Shown: positions 10,605-19,771 of the stretch, in pieces
Layout of the letters: each line of letters opens with the position of its first letter
Numbering within the stretch: position 1 is the first letter of the stretch
Assembly (NCBI GenBank): GCA_031446085.1
Contig: CP132901.1
Coordinates: forward strand, 513,135 to 577,134
Direction of reading: 5' to 3'
From: Arsenophonus sp.
GTDB taxonomy: Bacteria; Pseudomonadota; Gammaproteobacteria; Enterobacterales; Enterobacteriaceae
DNA: 64,000 bases
Program-made: the position numbers and the translations under genes
The notes under the pieces: generated by a model
What the model was told of the DNA's origin: nothing
The model's database searches: none
Seen by the model: only the letters and a program-made list of their open reading frames with translations

Positions 10605-10772
10605 ATGGCAAAAAAAAATAGAAAAATAATAAAAATGATATCAACTTCTGGATCGTCGCATTTTTATACAACTACAAAAAATAAAAGATCTAGTAGTATT
10701 AAATTAGAACTAAAAAAATATGACCCAATAATTAAAAAACATGTCTTATATAAAGAAAAAAAAATAAATTAA
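10605..10772 (+). CDS. rpmG: 50S ribosomal protein L33
   Basis: A 55-residue L33, exactly the E. coli length. It reads [20 protein letters not shown], then [20 protein letters not shown], and ends [15 protein letters not shown]. The zinc-binding Cys pairs found in some L33 paralogues are absent, as in the E. coli (Cys-less) form. It starts 14 bases after rpmB and ends in front of the convergent fpr. Confidence 0.97.
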   Translation: MAKKNRKIIKMISTSGSSHFYTTTKNKRSSSIKLELKKYDPIIKKHVLYKEKKIN

Positions 10773-10812
10773 TTATTTATTAATTAATGAATAAAATTTT
10801 AATAAAGAATAA

Positions 10813-11556
10813 TTACCAATATCTTTCTACAGTAATATTACCAGGTTTTCGACGTAAATGTTTATCCATATCATATTTGTTTTTTAATATATTTAAAGTA
10901 TCTTTTACCATTCCTGGATTGCCGCACAACATAATATGAGATGTTTTTTTATTTAATTTAAATCCAACACATTCTTCTAATTTTCTATTCTCTATTAACT
11001 GAGGTATTCTTCCATGTAAGGAATTATCTTTGTTTTCACGACTAATAACACTTTGAATTATTAGTTTCCCTTTATATTCTTTCCTTAATTTTTTCATTAA
11101 AAACCAATAACTTAAATCATGCTTATATCGTACAGCATGAACTAAAATAATTTTATCAAATTTTTCTAAATTCTTTTTAAATTGTAAAATAGATAAAAAC
11201 GGTCCAATAGCGGTTCCAGTTGATAACATCCATAAATCTTTACAATTTGGAATTTCATCTATAGTAAAAAATCCTAAAGCATATTCTTTAATTAAAATAG
11301 AATCATGCAATTTTAATTTTTTTAGTTCTGATGTAAATAAACCATCGGGTATAGATACAATATAAAATTCTAACTCAGGATCATCTGGTGCATTAACATA
11401 AGAATAAGCACGTTGAATATATCTATCATTAATACGTAACGCTAATTTAGTGAATTGTCCAGCTTTAAACGGTTTAATAGGAGCTCTAATTATTAAACTA
11501 AATAAATTTTCTGTAAAATTATAAACTTTAACAATTTTTCCAACAATCCAATTCAT
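10813..11556 (-). CDS. fpr: Ferredoxin/flavodoxin-NADP+ reductase
   Basis: A 247-residue FAD enzyme (E. coli Fpr 248) that moves electrons between NADPH and ferredoxin or flavodoxin; here it may serve Fdx of the isc operon. The FAD motif RAYSYVNAPDDPELEFY, the NADP-binding WMLSTGTAIGPFLSILQ, MLCGNPGMVKD, and the C-terminal aromatic stack (VERYW) are intact. I chose the ATG at 11556 (MNWIVGKIVKVYNFTENLF), which aligns with the E. coli start. An upstream in-frame TTG at 11580 would add eight residues and overlaps the AAGGA element. It converges on rpmG. Confidence 0.93.
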   Translation of the reverse strand: MNWIVGKIVKVYNFTENLFSLIIRAPIKPFKAGQFTKLALRINDRYIQRAYSYVNAPDDPELEFYIVSIPDGLFTSELKKLKLHDSILIKEYALGFFTIDEIPNCKDLWMLSTGTAIGPFLSILQFKKNLEKFDKIILVHAVRYKHDLSYWFLMKKLRKEYKGKLIIQSVISRENKDNSLHGRIPQLIENRKLEECVGFKLNKKTSHIMLCGNPGMVKDTLNILKNKYDMDKHLRRKPGNITVERYW

Positions 11557-11598
11557 TATTGATGATATCCTTTTGATCAAAAAAATATTTATTTTTTT

Positions 11599-11628
11599 TA
11601 GATATATTTATAGATATAAATATATCTA
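11599..11628. repeat. AT-rich inverted repeat in fpr-lpxH divergent region
   Basis: Two 13-base arms (TAGATATATTTAT and its exact complement) flank a 4-base loop, AGAT. The hairpin lies in the 195-base region between divergent fpr and lpxH. It has no adjacent T run typical of a terminator. It could be an operator-like dyad or simply low-complexity AT sequence. Confidence 0.4.
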
Positions 11629-11717
11629 TATCTATACTTTGTCAATATTTTTCAAAAAGTATTGATTTTATATGGATATAAATTATATATTGTTAATCAC
11701 AATCTATTCTTTTTAAG

Positions 11718-11750
11718 AATTATTTAAATAATTATTTTTTAAAAAATAAT
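11718..11750. repeat. Two adjoining perfect palindromes just upstream of lpxH
   Basis: A 16-base palindrome (11718-11733) overlaps by three bases a 20-base palindrome (11731-11750). The second ends one base before the lpxH ATG, and no Shine-Dalgarno sequence is present. The structure could fold over the initiation region. AT-rich composition makes short palindromes common, so its function is uncertain. Confidence 0.4.
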
Positions 11751-11751
11751 A

Positions 11752-12465
11752 ATGATTTTATTTATTTCAGATTTACATTTAAGTGAAAGCCGTCCAAAAA
11801 TTGTTTTAAATTTTATATATTTTTTAAAAGAATATGCCTTAAAATCCAAAGCATTATATATATTAGGAGATTTTTTTGATTATTGGATAGGAGATGATGA
11901 ATTTAATTCATTACAACAAAAAATAGCAAAGGAATTATTAAAATTAAAATTAAAAAAAATACCATGTTATTTAATACATGGTAATAGAGATTTTTTAATT
12001 AAAAAAAAATTTGCAAAAAAAAGTGGATTAATTCTATTACCTGAAGAAAAAATATTAAAAATATATCAATATAAAATCTTTTTACTACATGGCGATACTC
12101 TATGTACAGAAGATTTTAAATATCAAAAATATAGAAAATATACTCATAAATTTTGGGTACAAAATTTTTTTTTACTATTACCATTATATATAAGAAAAAA
12201 AATATTAAAAATAATAAAAAAAATAAATCAAAAAAAACAAAAAAAAACAAAAAAAAATATTGATCAAAAAAAAATATTAAAAATAATAAAAAAATATAAC
12301 ATTGATTATATTATACATGGACATACACATCAAAATGAAATTCATTTAATGAAAATTGATGAAAAATTTTCATATCGTATTGTACTCGGAAAATGGGAAA
12401 AAAATGCATTCATCATTAAACTTAATAATAAAAAAATTGAATTATCATATCTTAAATTTATTTAA
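11752..12465 (+). CDS. lpxH: UDP-2,3-diacylglucosamine diphosphatase LpxH
   Basis: A 237-residue calcineurin-like phosphoesterase (E. coli LpxH 240) that makes lipid X in lipid A synthesis at the inner membrane face. The metal ligands are all present: DLHLSE (Asp7, His9), GDFFDYW, HGNRDF, LLHGDTLCTED and HGHTHQNE. The lid/insertion region is unusually lysine-rich and contains the repeated peptide KKILKIIKK, encoded by a 72-base-spaced direct repeat (12195-12222 and 12267-12294). Its presence implies some lipid A synthesis is kept, in line with gmhA in this window. cysS follows 17 bases downstream on the same strand. Confidence 0.95.
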   Translation: MILFISDLHLSESRPKIVLNFIYFLKEYALKSKALYILGDFFDYWIGDDEFNSLQQKIAKELLKLKLKKIPCYLIHGNRDFLIKKKFAKKSGLILLPEEKILKIYQYKIFLLHGDTLCTEDFKYQKYRKYTHKFWVQNFFLLLPLYIRKKILKIIKKINQKKQKKTKKNIDQKKILKIIKKYNIDYIIHGHTHQNEIHLMKIDEKFSYRIVLGKWEKNAFIIKLNNKKIELSYLKFI

Positions 12466-12482
12466 ATTTCTATAAAAAAACT

Positions 12483-13895
12483 ATGCTAAAAATTTATAAT
12501 ACAAAAACAAAAAAAAAAGAAATATTTAAACCCATAATTCCAGGAAAAATCAATATGTATGTTTGTGGAATGACAATATATGATTTATGCCATTTAGGTC
12601 ACGCCAGAACCTTTATAGTATTTGACATGATTGCAAGATATTTTCGTTATTTAGGATATCAGTTAAAATACATAAGAAATATTACTGATATAGACGACAA
12701 AATAATAAAAAAAGCAAATAAAAACAAAGAAACTTGTTATGCATTAAGTAAACGTATGCTCAAAGAAATGAATAAAGATTTTTCAAAACTTAACATCATT
12801 AAACCAAATTTAGAACCAAAAGTAACAGATCATATTAATGATATAATATCATTTATAAAAATATTAATTCAAAATAAAAATGCTTATATTTCAAAAAATG
12901 GAGACGTAATGTTTTCAATAAAAACTTATAAAAGATATGGAGAATTGTCAAAACAAAACATTAATAAATTAATATTTAATCAAAAAAAACTCAATATAAA
13001 TGAAAAAGAAAATAAATTAGATTTTGTATTATGGAAAAAAACAAAAAATTATGAACCACATTGGCTATCTCCATGGGGAATAGGACGACCTGGTTGGCAT
13101 ATTGAATGCTCAGCAATAAATATTAAATATTTTGGTAATCACTTTGATATTCATGGAGGAGGAATTGATTTAAAATTTCCTCATCATGAAAATGAAATAG
13201 CTCAATCAGTATGTGCATATCATGGAAAATATGTCAATTATTGGATTCATACTGGAATGATATTAGTTAATAAAAAAAAAATGTCAAAATCAAAGAATAA
13301 TTTTTTTACACTTCAATATTTATTTAAAAAATATGATCCAGAAACTATAAGATATTTTTTATTATCAGCAAATTATTCAAGTCAATTAAATTTTGAAGAA
13401 AATGATTTAAAAAAATCCTACAATTCATTAAAATATATATATAAAGTTTTAGAAGAAATAAAAATTAATCAGAAAAAGGATGATAAATCTAACTGTAATG
13501 AAATTGAAAATATCAAAATGATGTTTCTTGAAGCTATGAATGATAATTTTAATACTCCAAAAATATACTCCTTATTTTTTTATCTAATTAAAGAAATTAA
13601 AAAATTTAAAAACAGTAATATTTCAATTGCAAACGATTTAACTATACAATTTTATAAATTTGGAAATATTTTAGGATTGTTTCAAAAAACTATAAAATGT
13701 TCTTTGAACAATGATGTTTATAATGATAAAAATAAAATTAGAAAAATTGAAGAAATAATAGAAGAACGTAATTATGCAAGAAAAAAAAAATCATGGAATA
13801 AAGCTGATCTCTTAAGAAATAAATTGTCTAAAATGGGTATTATTTTAGAAGATAATAAAGATAAAACAAAATGGTACTTTAAGGATAAAAAATAA
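12483..13895 (+). CDS. cysS: Cysteinyl-tRNA synthetase
   Basis: A class I synthetase of 470 residues (E. coli 461) that charges tRNA-Cys. The HIGH-like motif is in YDLCHLGHARTF and the KMSKS motif in KKKMSKSKNNF. The zinc site residues are present: Cys in MYVCGMT, Cys in HIECSAIN, and His/Glu in KFPHHENE. The C-terminal DALR and anticodon-binding part is complete. The gene is close behind lpxH and probably cotranscribed; it ends 21 bases before the convergent pabA. Confidence 0.97.
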   Translation: MLKIYNTKTKKKEIFKPIIPGKINMYVCGMTIYDLCHLGHARTFIVFDMIARYFRYLGYQLKYIRNITDIDDKIIKKANKNKETCYALSKRMLKEMNKDFSKLNIIKPNLEPKVTDHINDIISFIKILIQNKNAYISKNGDVMFSIKTYKRYGELSKQNINKLIFNQKKLNINEKENKLDFVLWKKTKNYEPHWLSPWGIGRPGWHIECSAINIKYFGNHFDIHGGGIDLKFPHHENEIAQSVCAYHGKYVNYWIHTGMILVNKKKMSKSKNNFFTLQYLFKKYDPETIRYFLLSANYSSQLNFEENDLKKSYNSLKYIYKVLEEIKINQKKDDKSNCNEIENIKMMFLEAMNDNFNTPKIYSLFFYLIKEIKKFKNSNISIANDLTIQFYKFGNILGLFQKTIKCSLNNDVYNDKNKIRKIEEIIEERNYARKKKSWNKADLLRNKLSKMGIILEDNKDKTKWYFKDKK

Positions 13896-13916
13896 TAAAT
13901 TTAATTTCTTACTCAA

Positions 13917-14507
13917 TTAATATTTATACTTAATAAAATTTATAAATAAATTGTGTCCATATTCACTTAAAATACTTTCTGGATGAAATTGAACGCCTTC
14001 AACGAAATAATTTCTATGACGAATACCCATGACTTCATATTTTTTTAGATTATTTTTTTTTAAAATTGTCCATGCAGTTAATTCAAAACAATCTGGTATA
14101 GTATTTTTATCAATAATAAGAGAATGATAACGCATCATTCTTAATGGAGATTTTAGTTTTTTAAAAATACCTTTTTGTTTATGATAAACTAAGGAAGTTT
14201 TACCATGCATAATATGATTTGCCTTAATAATAGTACTTCCAAAAACTTGTCCTATAGCTTGATGTCCTAAACATATACCTAAAATAGGAATTTTTTTAAA
14301 AAAATAAAGAATAACTTTTAAAGTTTTCTGAAACTCATTTGGATTTCCAGGACCAGGAGAAATTACTAAATGAGTAGGTTTAATACTTTTTATTAATTGA
14401 ATAGATATATGATTATGTTTTTTTACTATAACATCCATTCCTATTTCCATAAAATATTGATAAATATTAAATGTAAAAGAATCTTGATTATCAATTAATA
14501 ATATCAT
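13917..14507 (-). CDS. pabA: Aminodeoxychorismate synthase, glutamine amidotransferase subunit
   Basis: A 196-residue class I glutamine amidotransferase (E. coli PabA 187). It supplies ammonia from glutamine to PabB, which makes 4-amino-4-deoxychorismate for folate. The catalytic triad is visible: Cys in LGICLGHQAIG, and His and Glu in VQFHPESI. The N terminus MILLIDNQDSFTFNIYQYF and the HGKTS segment fit PabA better than the fused or stand-alone TrpG subunit; no trp genes are nearby. pabB is outside the window. Together with aroE, aroK and aroB it points to chorismate-derived folate synthesis. Confidence 0.87.
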   Translation of the reverse strand: MILLIDNQDSFTFNIYQYFMEIGMDVIVKKHNHISIQLIKSIKPTHLVISPGPGNPNEFQKTLKVILYFFKKIPILGICLGHQAIGQVFGSTIIKANHIMHGKTSLVYHKQKGIFKKLKSPLRMMRYHSLIIDKNTIPDCFELTAWTILKKNNLKKYEVMGIRHRNYFVEGVQFHPESILSEYGHNLFINFIKYKY

Positions 14508-14565
14508 ACATATATTCCAAATTTTAGTTTTTAAAATTAAAACCTATTAATTTAAATAATAAGTT

Positions 14566-15441
14566 TTAATTTTTTAATTTATTTTTCTTTTTTATTAGAT
14601 AATTTGTACTAGTTGTGCCAATAGATGCTAAAATAATTAGTAATAAGGCAAAAAATTGTAAAAAAGTTAATTTTTCGTTAAGAAAAATAATACCTATAAT
14701 AGTTGCAATTGCTGGTTCTATACTCATTAAAATACTAAAAACATTTGTTGATATTCTTGTTAAAGCAAACATTTCAAGTGTATATGGAAATGCAGTAGAA
14801 AGAATAGATACAATGAAAGAGATAGGAATAATTTTTGAATTAAATAAGATATCGATATCTGTAATATATACACCTATAGGAAAAAAAAATAGTGTAGATA
14901 TAAATGATCCAATAGCTACTGTAGAAGATCCGTATTTTATACCTGAAACTTGACCAAATATAATATAAATTCCCCAAAAAACACCAGCTAATAATGCATA
15001 TAGAATACCTACATTATCCAATATAGGTATCTTTTCGTTTATAGGAATTAATAGAAATATACCTACAATAGCCATAATAATCCAAATCAAATCTGTATTT
15101 CTTCGAGAATAAAATATTGATATTGTCAAAGGTCCCATAAATTCTAAAGCTACAGTAATACCTAATGGAATTTTCTCTAATGCAAGATAAAAAAAGGAAT
15201 TCATTGAACCTAATGATATACCATATAAAATTAAATATTTAATTGAATCTATATATATCTTTGTTTTCCAAGGTTTAAAAAAAATAAATAAAACAATAGT
15301 AGACCAAAACAATCTTAATGCTGTCATACCAAAACTACCAATAATAGGGAATAAACTTTTTGCCAATGCAGCTCCACTTTGTATAGATATCATGGCTAAC
15401 ACTAATAAAAAAATTGGAAATAATATAGTTCTCTTTTTCAT
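14566..15441 (-). CDS. rhtA: EamA/DMT-family exporter, RhtA-like
   Basis: A 291-residue inner-membrane protein with about ten hydrophobic segments in two EamA repeats. It reads collinearly with E. coli RhtA (threonine/homoserine exporter, 295): IQSGAALAKSLFPIIGSFGM, TALRLFWSTIVLFIFFKPWK, VPLGITVALEFMGPLTISIF-like segments (here IPLGITVALE), and FPYTLEMFALTRIS. I chose the ATG at 15441 (MKKRTILFPI); a TTG start 21 bases upstream is possible. The substrate is inferred from similarity; in a symbiont it could export amino acids to the host. It lies between pabA and gmhA on the same strand. Confidence 0.82.
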   Translation of the reverse strand: MKKRTILFPIFLLVLAMISIQSGAALAKSLFPIIGSFGMTALRLFWSTIVLFIFFKPWKTKIYIDSIKYLILYGISLGSMNSFFYLALEKIPLGITVALEFMGPLTISIFYSRRNTDLIWIIMAIVGIFLLIPINEKIPILDNVGILYALLAGVFWGIYIIFGQVSGIKYGSSTVAIGSFISTLFFFPIGVYITDIDILFNSKIIPISFIVSILSTAFPYTLEMFALTRISTNVFSILMSIEPAIATIIGIIFLNEKLTFLQFFALLLIILASIGTTSTNYLIKKKNKLKN

Positions 15442-15551
15442 AAGTAGTAAAAGTACAAGCAAATTTTTATTATTTTTTAAAAATAAACAGAATATAATTG
15501 TTTTTAATAAAAATTATACAAAATTAATATTTTTTTTAAATTTAAATTCAA

Positions 15552-16130
15552 TTATTTTGACATTTCTAATTCAATTAATCGAATTAATATATGAATAATT
15601 TTAATATGTATTTCTTGAATTCTATCTGAATAACCTGAATATGGTACTATAATTTCTATATTTGATTTATTTTTTATTTTACCACCATCTTTACCAACTA
15701 AAGAAATTATATACATACCAATAGAATGTGCTGATTCTATAGCTTTAAGAATATTTAAAGAGTTACCAGAAGTTGATATAGCAAATAACACATCTCCTTT
15801 TTTACCCACAGCTTCAATATATCTAGAAAATATTAAATTATATCCAAAATCATTACCAACACATGTAATATGACTAGTATCAGATATGACAATAGCAGGA
15901 TATGCAAAACGTGATTCACGATAACGACCAGTTAATTCTTGTGCGAAATGCATAGCATCACAGTGTGAACCTCCATTACCGCATGATAATACCTTATTTC
16001 CATTTTTAAACGCTTTAGATAAAATTATTGCTGCTTTTTCAATAGATTTTATATTTTCTTGATTTTTTGTAAATAATTTTAATATAATATTTGCTTGTTC
16101 AAATTCATTTAGAATGATTTTTTTATACAT
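15552..16130 (-). CDS. gmhA: Sedoheptulose 7-phosphate isomerase
   Basis: A 192-residue SIS-domain protein, the same length as E. coli GmhA, which starts ADP-heptose synthesis for the LPS inner core. The signature [20 protein letters not shown] is intact, as are [29 protein letters not shown] and the C-terminal [16 protein letters not shown] helix. The related replication factor DiaA has the same fold, but the Cys-Gly-Asn-Gly-Gly-Ser-His-Cys stretch and near full collinearity support GmhA. tsaC is divergent on the other side. Confidence 0.95.
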   Translation of the reverse strand: MYKKIILNEFEQANIILKLFTKNQENIKSIEKAAIILSKAFKNGNKVLSCGNGGSHCDAMHFAQELTGRYRESRFAYPAIVISDTSHITCVGNDFGYNLIFSRYIEAVGKKGDVLFAISTSGNSLNILKAIESAHSIGMYIISLVGKDGGKIKNKSNIEIIVPYSGYSDRIQEIHIKIIHILIRLIELEMSK

Positions 16131-16243
16131 ATTTATTTCCCTTTAAAAATTAATATATATGAACTATATATTAATTAATATTACTATTTTTTATTTATAT
16201 TTAAAAAATAAAATTAAGAATATATAAAAATTTTTATTAATTA

Positions 16244-16804
16244 ATGATATCAGAAAAACTTGAAAAAATTATTTTAACCTTAAAAAGAGGAGGTATTATA
16301 TCTTATCCTACAGAATCAGTATTTGCATTAGGATGTGATCCAGATAATATTCAAACATTATATAAATTATTATTATTAAAAAATAGATCTTGGAAAAAAG
16401 GTTTTATATTAATCGGAGGACATTATAAACAATTTAATAAATATATCGACAAAAAAAAAATAAATAAAAACAAAAAAAAAATTCTACTATCTCAATATAC
16501 TCATCCTATTACATGGGTTGTTCCTGCTAAAAAAAATATATCAAAATTATTAATAGGAAAATTTAATTCTTTAGCAATTCGTATGATTAATTTTAATTTG
16601 ATTAAAAAACTATGCTTATTATATGGAAAGCCTTTAATTTCTACTAGTGCAAATATTAATGGATTATCTCCTTGTAAAACAAAAGAAGATGTTAAAAAAC
16701 AATTTAATAATCAAGTTCATATATTAAATGGTTCAATTATTGGAAATAAAAAACCATCTGAAATTAGAGATTTATTAACTGGAAAAATATATCGAAAAGG
16801 ATAA
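16244..16804 (+). CDS. tsaC: L-threonylcarbamoyladenylate synthase TsaC
   Basis: A 186-residue YrdC-domain protein (E. coli TsaC/RimN 190). It makes threonylcarbamoyl-AMP for the t6A37 modification of ANN-decoding tRNAs. Visible: GGIISYPTESVFALGCDPDN at the N terminus, the KNRSWKKGFILI loop, HPITWVVPA, and PLISTSANINGLSPC. A short lysine-rich stretch at about residues 66-77 is a local AT-drift insert. The stop is 4 bases before the aroE ATG, matching the E. coli tsaC-aroE order, so the two form an operon. Confidence 0.94.
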   Translation: MISEKLEKIILTLKRGGIISYPTESVFALGCDPDNIQTLYKLLLLKNRSWKKGFILIGGHYKQFNKYIDKKKINKNKKKILLSQYTHPITWVVPAKKNISKLLIGKFNSLAIRMINFNLIKKLCLLYGKPLISTSANINGLSPCKTKEDVKKQFNNQVHILNGSIIGNKKPSEIRDLLTGKIYRKG

Positions 16805-16808
16805 TTGA

Positions 16809-17636
16809 ATGAAAAAATTTATACTATTTGGAAATCCAATTAAACAAAGTAAATCACCTATAATTCATGAAATATTTTCTAAACAAGAAGGTTTATCATA
16901 TACTTATAAAAAAAAATTAGTTTTTTTAAATGAATTTAATTTACAATTTAATCTATTTTTTAATAATGGAGGAAATGGTGCCAATATAACGTCTCCATAT
17001 AAAGAGTTAGCTTATAAAAAAGTAAATTTACTCAGTATGAATGCTTTAATTTCAAAATCTATTAATACTATCAAAAAAACGTCTAATAAAAAACTATTAG
17101 GATATAATACAGATGGCATAGGACTAGTTTTAGATTTAAAAAGACTAAATTTTATAAAAAAAGGAATGAATATATTAATTATAGGTGCTGGAGGGGCAGC
17201 ATCTAATATAATATATTCATTATTACAAGAAAAATGTAAAATTTCAATCACAAATAGAACTTTTAATAAAGCAAAAAAAATAAAAGAAAAATTTTTTTTT
17301 GATACTAATATTAAACCTATAAAAATGGAAAAATTAAGAAATAAAAAATATGATTTAATTATTAATGCAACTTCTTGCAGCCTTTTTGAAAAAGTACCAA
17401 AAATCACTAGAAATATTTTTAAAGAAAATGTATTTTTTTATGATATGTGCTACAATAAAAAACAAACTTGTTTTATCGAATGGGCTAAACTGCAAGGAAT
17501 TAAAAAATATTCTAATGGATTAGGTATGTTAATATATCAAGCAGCATTTTCTTTTAAATTATGGAATAACTTTTTTCCAAATGTAAAAGAAGTTATTAAA
17601 AAAATGGATTTTATACAAAAAGTTAATTTCATATAA
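16809..17636 (+). CDS. aroE: Shikimate dehydrogenase
   Basis: A 275-residue NADPH-dependent enzyme (E. coli AroE 272) that reduces 3-dehydroshikimate. FGNPIKQSKSPIIHEIF is the shikimate-binding N terminus; NITSPYKELAY carries the catalytic Lys, and YNTDGIGLVLDL the catalytic Asp. ILIIGAGGAASNIIYSLL is the nucleotide-binding loop. The C terminus GLGMLIYQAAFSFKLW is complete. Cotranscribed with tsaC (4-base gap). The end overlaps the convergent pssA by 8 bases. With aroK and aroB at 35-36 kb it supports a retained chorismate pathway. Confidence 0.95.
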   Translation: MKKFILFGNPIKQSKSPIIHEIFSKQEGLSYTYKKKLVFLNEFNLQFNLFFNNGGNGANITSPYKELAYKKVNLLSMNALISKSINTIKKTSNKKLLGYNTDGIGLVLDLKRLNFIKKGMNILIIGAGGAASNIIYSLLQEKCKISITNRTFNKAKKIKEKFFFDTNIKPIKMEKLRNKKYDLIINATSCSLFEKVPKITRNIFKENVFFYDMCYNKKQTCFIEWAKLQGIKKYSNGLGMLIYQAAFSFKLWNNFFPNVKEVIKKMDFIQKVNFI

Positions 17637-18987
17637 ATCTGTGTATAATTTTATCAAAATGTATTCTCTGTAAATTGACAATAGTTTTTCTTACTTTTTT
17701 AGGATAAGATTTAACATTTTCTAATTCTTTGTAACTTTTAATAATAAAAGTATGTTTTCTAATATGGAATAATTCTTGATTTTTTTGTTTTTTTAATTTT
17801 TGATTTGGATCATAAATTAATAAGGCATTTTCTAAATCTAATTTCCATCCTCTTAAATTTAAATTACTTCCTGTTATTAATTGCCAATAATTATCTATCC
17901 ATATACCTTTTAAATGGTAACTATTATTACCATGTTTCCAAATTCTAACTATTAAATGTTTATTTTCAATAAATTTTTGTAATTTATAAATAAATTTTCT
18001 TAAATTAATCTCATATAAATATGGTAAAATACTAATAAATGAAAATGGTTCTTTTGGAGAAGTATAAAAATCATTTGCAGTTTTATCTCCAATAATAATT
18101 TCTACATATTTATTGCAAGATAATAAATGATTAATTATAAAAATTAAAGATTTAGGAAAATTAAAATATGGAGTACAAATAATAATTTTTTTTTTAGTAG
18201 TATACATTAAATTGGTAATAAGATAATTTAATTTATTTTTTTTACCAAAACCAATAATAGGAGTTATTTTTAATTCTGATTTTTTTGTATCACTTTTAAA
18301 TTGATAATTAGCATATTTTAAATTATTTCTAAATTTTTTAATTAATTTTTTCATTTTTGATAAATTTGTTCTATTTTTTTTATTTAATCTTTGATGATAT
18401 GGAGAAAATATTAATATTTTATCTATAAAATTCTTCATACTAATTGATAAAGAATTATTTTGAATTACATGATAACGATCATATCTATAATATTTATGTT
18501 GATTTAAATATGAATTATTAATGCTTGCTCCGCTATAGATTACAACATTATCAAAAAGAAATCCTTTAAGATGTAAAACTCCAAATACTTCTATTTTACT
18601 TACTGGAATACCAAAAATAGGTATATCTATAAATGGGTAAATTAATGAAATTTTATAATACCAATCAGCATTATTATCTTTTTTAAGACTTCCTATACGA
18701 TTTCTTTGTGCTCTATGCCAATCGAGAACAATTTTAATATCTAAATTTGGTCGTTTTTTTTTTGCAGCATACAAAGCATGTAATATTTTCTTTCCAGCAT
18801 CATCATTTTCTAAATATAGAGTAGTAATATAAATATATTTTTTAGCACTCATAATTTTTTTTAATAAAAACTGTTTAAATTTAATTGGTTGATAAATTGT
18901 TTTAATCTTTACTAAAGATTGAGATAATTTATCAATTTTTTCAAAATATTTTTGACATTTTATCTTTTTAAGATTAAATGAAAACAT
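17629..18987 (-). CDS. pssA: CDP-diacylglycerol-serine O-phosphatidyltransferase
   Basis: A 452-residue phospholipase D-superfamily enzyme (E. coli PssA 451). It makes phosphatidylserine, the precursor of phosphatidylethanolamine, on the inner face of the membrane. Two HKD motifs are present: HLKGFLFDNVVIYSGASINN in the first half and HLKGIWIDNYWQLITGSNLN in the second. The DWHRAQRNRIG stretch is also conserved. The ATG at 18987 gives MFSFNLKKIKCQKYFEKI. It converges on aroE with an 8-base overlap. Confidence 0.95.
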   Translation of the reverse strand: MFSFNLKKIKCQKYFEKIDKLSQSLVKIKTIYQPIKFKQFLLKKIMSAKKYIYITTLYLENDDAGKKILHALYAAKKKRPNLDIKIVLDWHRAQRNRIGSLKKDNNADWYYKISLIYPFIDIPIFGIPVSKIEVFGVLHLKGFLFDNVVIYSGASINNSYLNQHKYYRYDRYHVIQNNSLSISMKNFIDKILIFSPYHQRLNKKNRTNLSKMKKLIKKFRNNLKYANYQFKSDTKKSELKITPIIGFGKKNKLNYLITNLMYTTKKKIIICTPYFNFPKSLIFIINHLLSCNKYVEIIIGDKTANDFYTSPKEPFSFISILPYLYEINLRKFIYKLQKFIENKHLIVRIWKHGNNSYHLKGIWIDNYWQLITGSNLNLRGWKLDLENALLIYDPNQKLKKQKNQELFHIRKHTFIIKSYKELENVKSYPKKVRKTIVNLQRIHFDKIIHRFI

Positions 18988-19099
18988 ATTATTTCTCTTT
19001 TAAAAAAAATTGATTTTTTTATAAAATATTTTTTTAAAAAATATTTTAATGATGAATTATATCTATTTAATAAATCAAAAAAAATTTTAAAAACGTTAT

Positions 19100-19726
19100 T
19101 TAAAAAAAAGATAAATGAGAAATATCCCCAATAAATTTAATGGACCAAAAATGTTTAGAATAATATTTTTTTATGCAATCTAATTTTGAAATAGAACAAT
19201 TTTCTAATTGAAAACCATTTATTTTTTTATATTTTCTTCCTAATAAATAATTAAAAAGTGCATTTAACGCAATTCCATGAGTAATTAATAATAATTTACT
19301 TCCTTTTGGAAAGGAATAACATTTTTCTAAAATAAAAAACATTCTTTTTGTTATTTCTTCTATGGATTCTCCTTGAGGTATTCTATAATTTGGAATACCA
19401 TTTATTAAATTGTTTCTCCAACTTTTTTCAATATTATTTAAAGAATTAATCATTCTACCTTCTAATATTCCCATATTTAATTCTCTTAAATATTTTTCAA
19501 AAATAATTTTACAACTACAATTTTTTTTTATTATTTTAGCTGTTTTTTTTGTTCTTCCTAAATCACTTGACAAAATATAATTAATTCCTATCATTTTAAT
19601 CTTTTTAGCTGTTAATTGAGATTGTTTAATACCGTTTATTGTTAATAAACTATCACTTTGTCCTTGTATTCTTCTTTCTACATTTGATTTGGTTTCACCA
19701 TGACGAATTAAATAGATTTCTAACAT
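19100..19726 (-). CDS. gpmB: Histidine phosphatase family protein GpmB-like
   Basis: A 208-residue histidine phosphatase (E. coli GpmB/YtjC 215). The phosphohistidine motif is YLIRHGETKSN; ERRIQGQSDSLLTINGIKQS, SSDLGRTKKTAKII, LRELNMGILEGR and LITHGIALNALF align throughout. The exact role of GpmB is unsettled; it resembles phosphoglycerate mutases but mutase activity is weak or unproven. A true GpmA is encoded at 39.5 kb, so this gene is not needed for glycolysis. CobC is a similar alternative, but the RRIQGQSD signature favours GpmB. It lies 45 bases from nadR on the same strand. Confidence 0.86.
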   Translation of the reverse strand: MLEIYLIRHGETKSNVERRIQGQSDSLLTINGIKQSQLTAKKIKMIGINYILSSDLGRTKKTAKIIKKNCSCKIIFEKYLRELNMGILEGRMINSLNNIEKSWRNNLINGIPNYRIPQGESIEEITKRMFFILEKCYSFPKGSKLLLITHGIALNALFNYLLGRKYKKINGFQLENCSISKLDCIKKYYSKHFWSIKFIGDISHLSFF

Positions 19727-19771
19727 AAATATTTATTTTTTATTAATTTTTTTTTTAAAACATTTTCAGTA

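Noticed and set aside
10489..10671. Minus-strand frame opposite rpmB-rpmG
   Set aside because: Overlaps two ribosomal protein genes; Phe/Tyr-rich reading of A-rich DNA.
14615..14953. Open frame on the plus strand opposite rhtA
   Set aside because: It is antisense to a clearly conserved membrane protein, with no recognisable domain or ribosome-binding site; a shadow frame.
15552..16130. DiaA instead of GmhA
   Set aside because: Same fold, but the Gly-Gly-Ser-His-Cys-Asp-Ala motif and overall collinearity fit GmhA; DiaA lacks this.
17012..17407. Minus-strand open frame opposite aroE
   Set aside because: Fully inside aroE and hydrophobic only because of A-rich sense codons; a shadow frame.
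19100..19726. CobC (alpha-ribazole phosphatase)
   Set aside because: The RRIQGQSD and LRELNMG signatures match GpmB, and no cobalamin genes are nearby.
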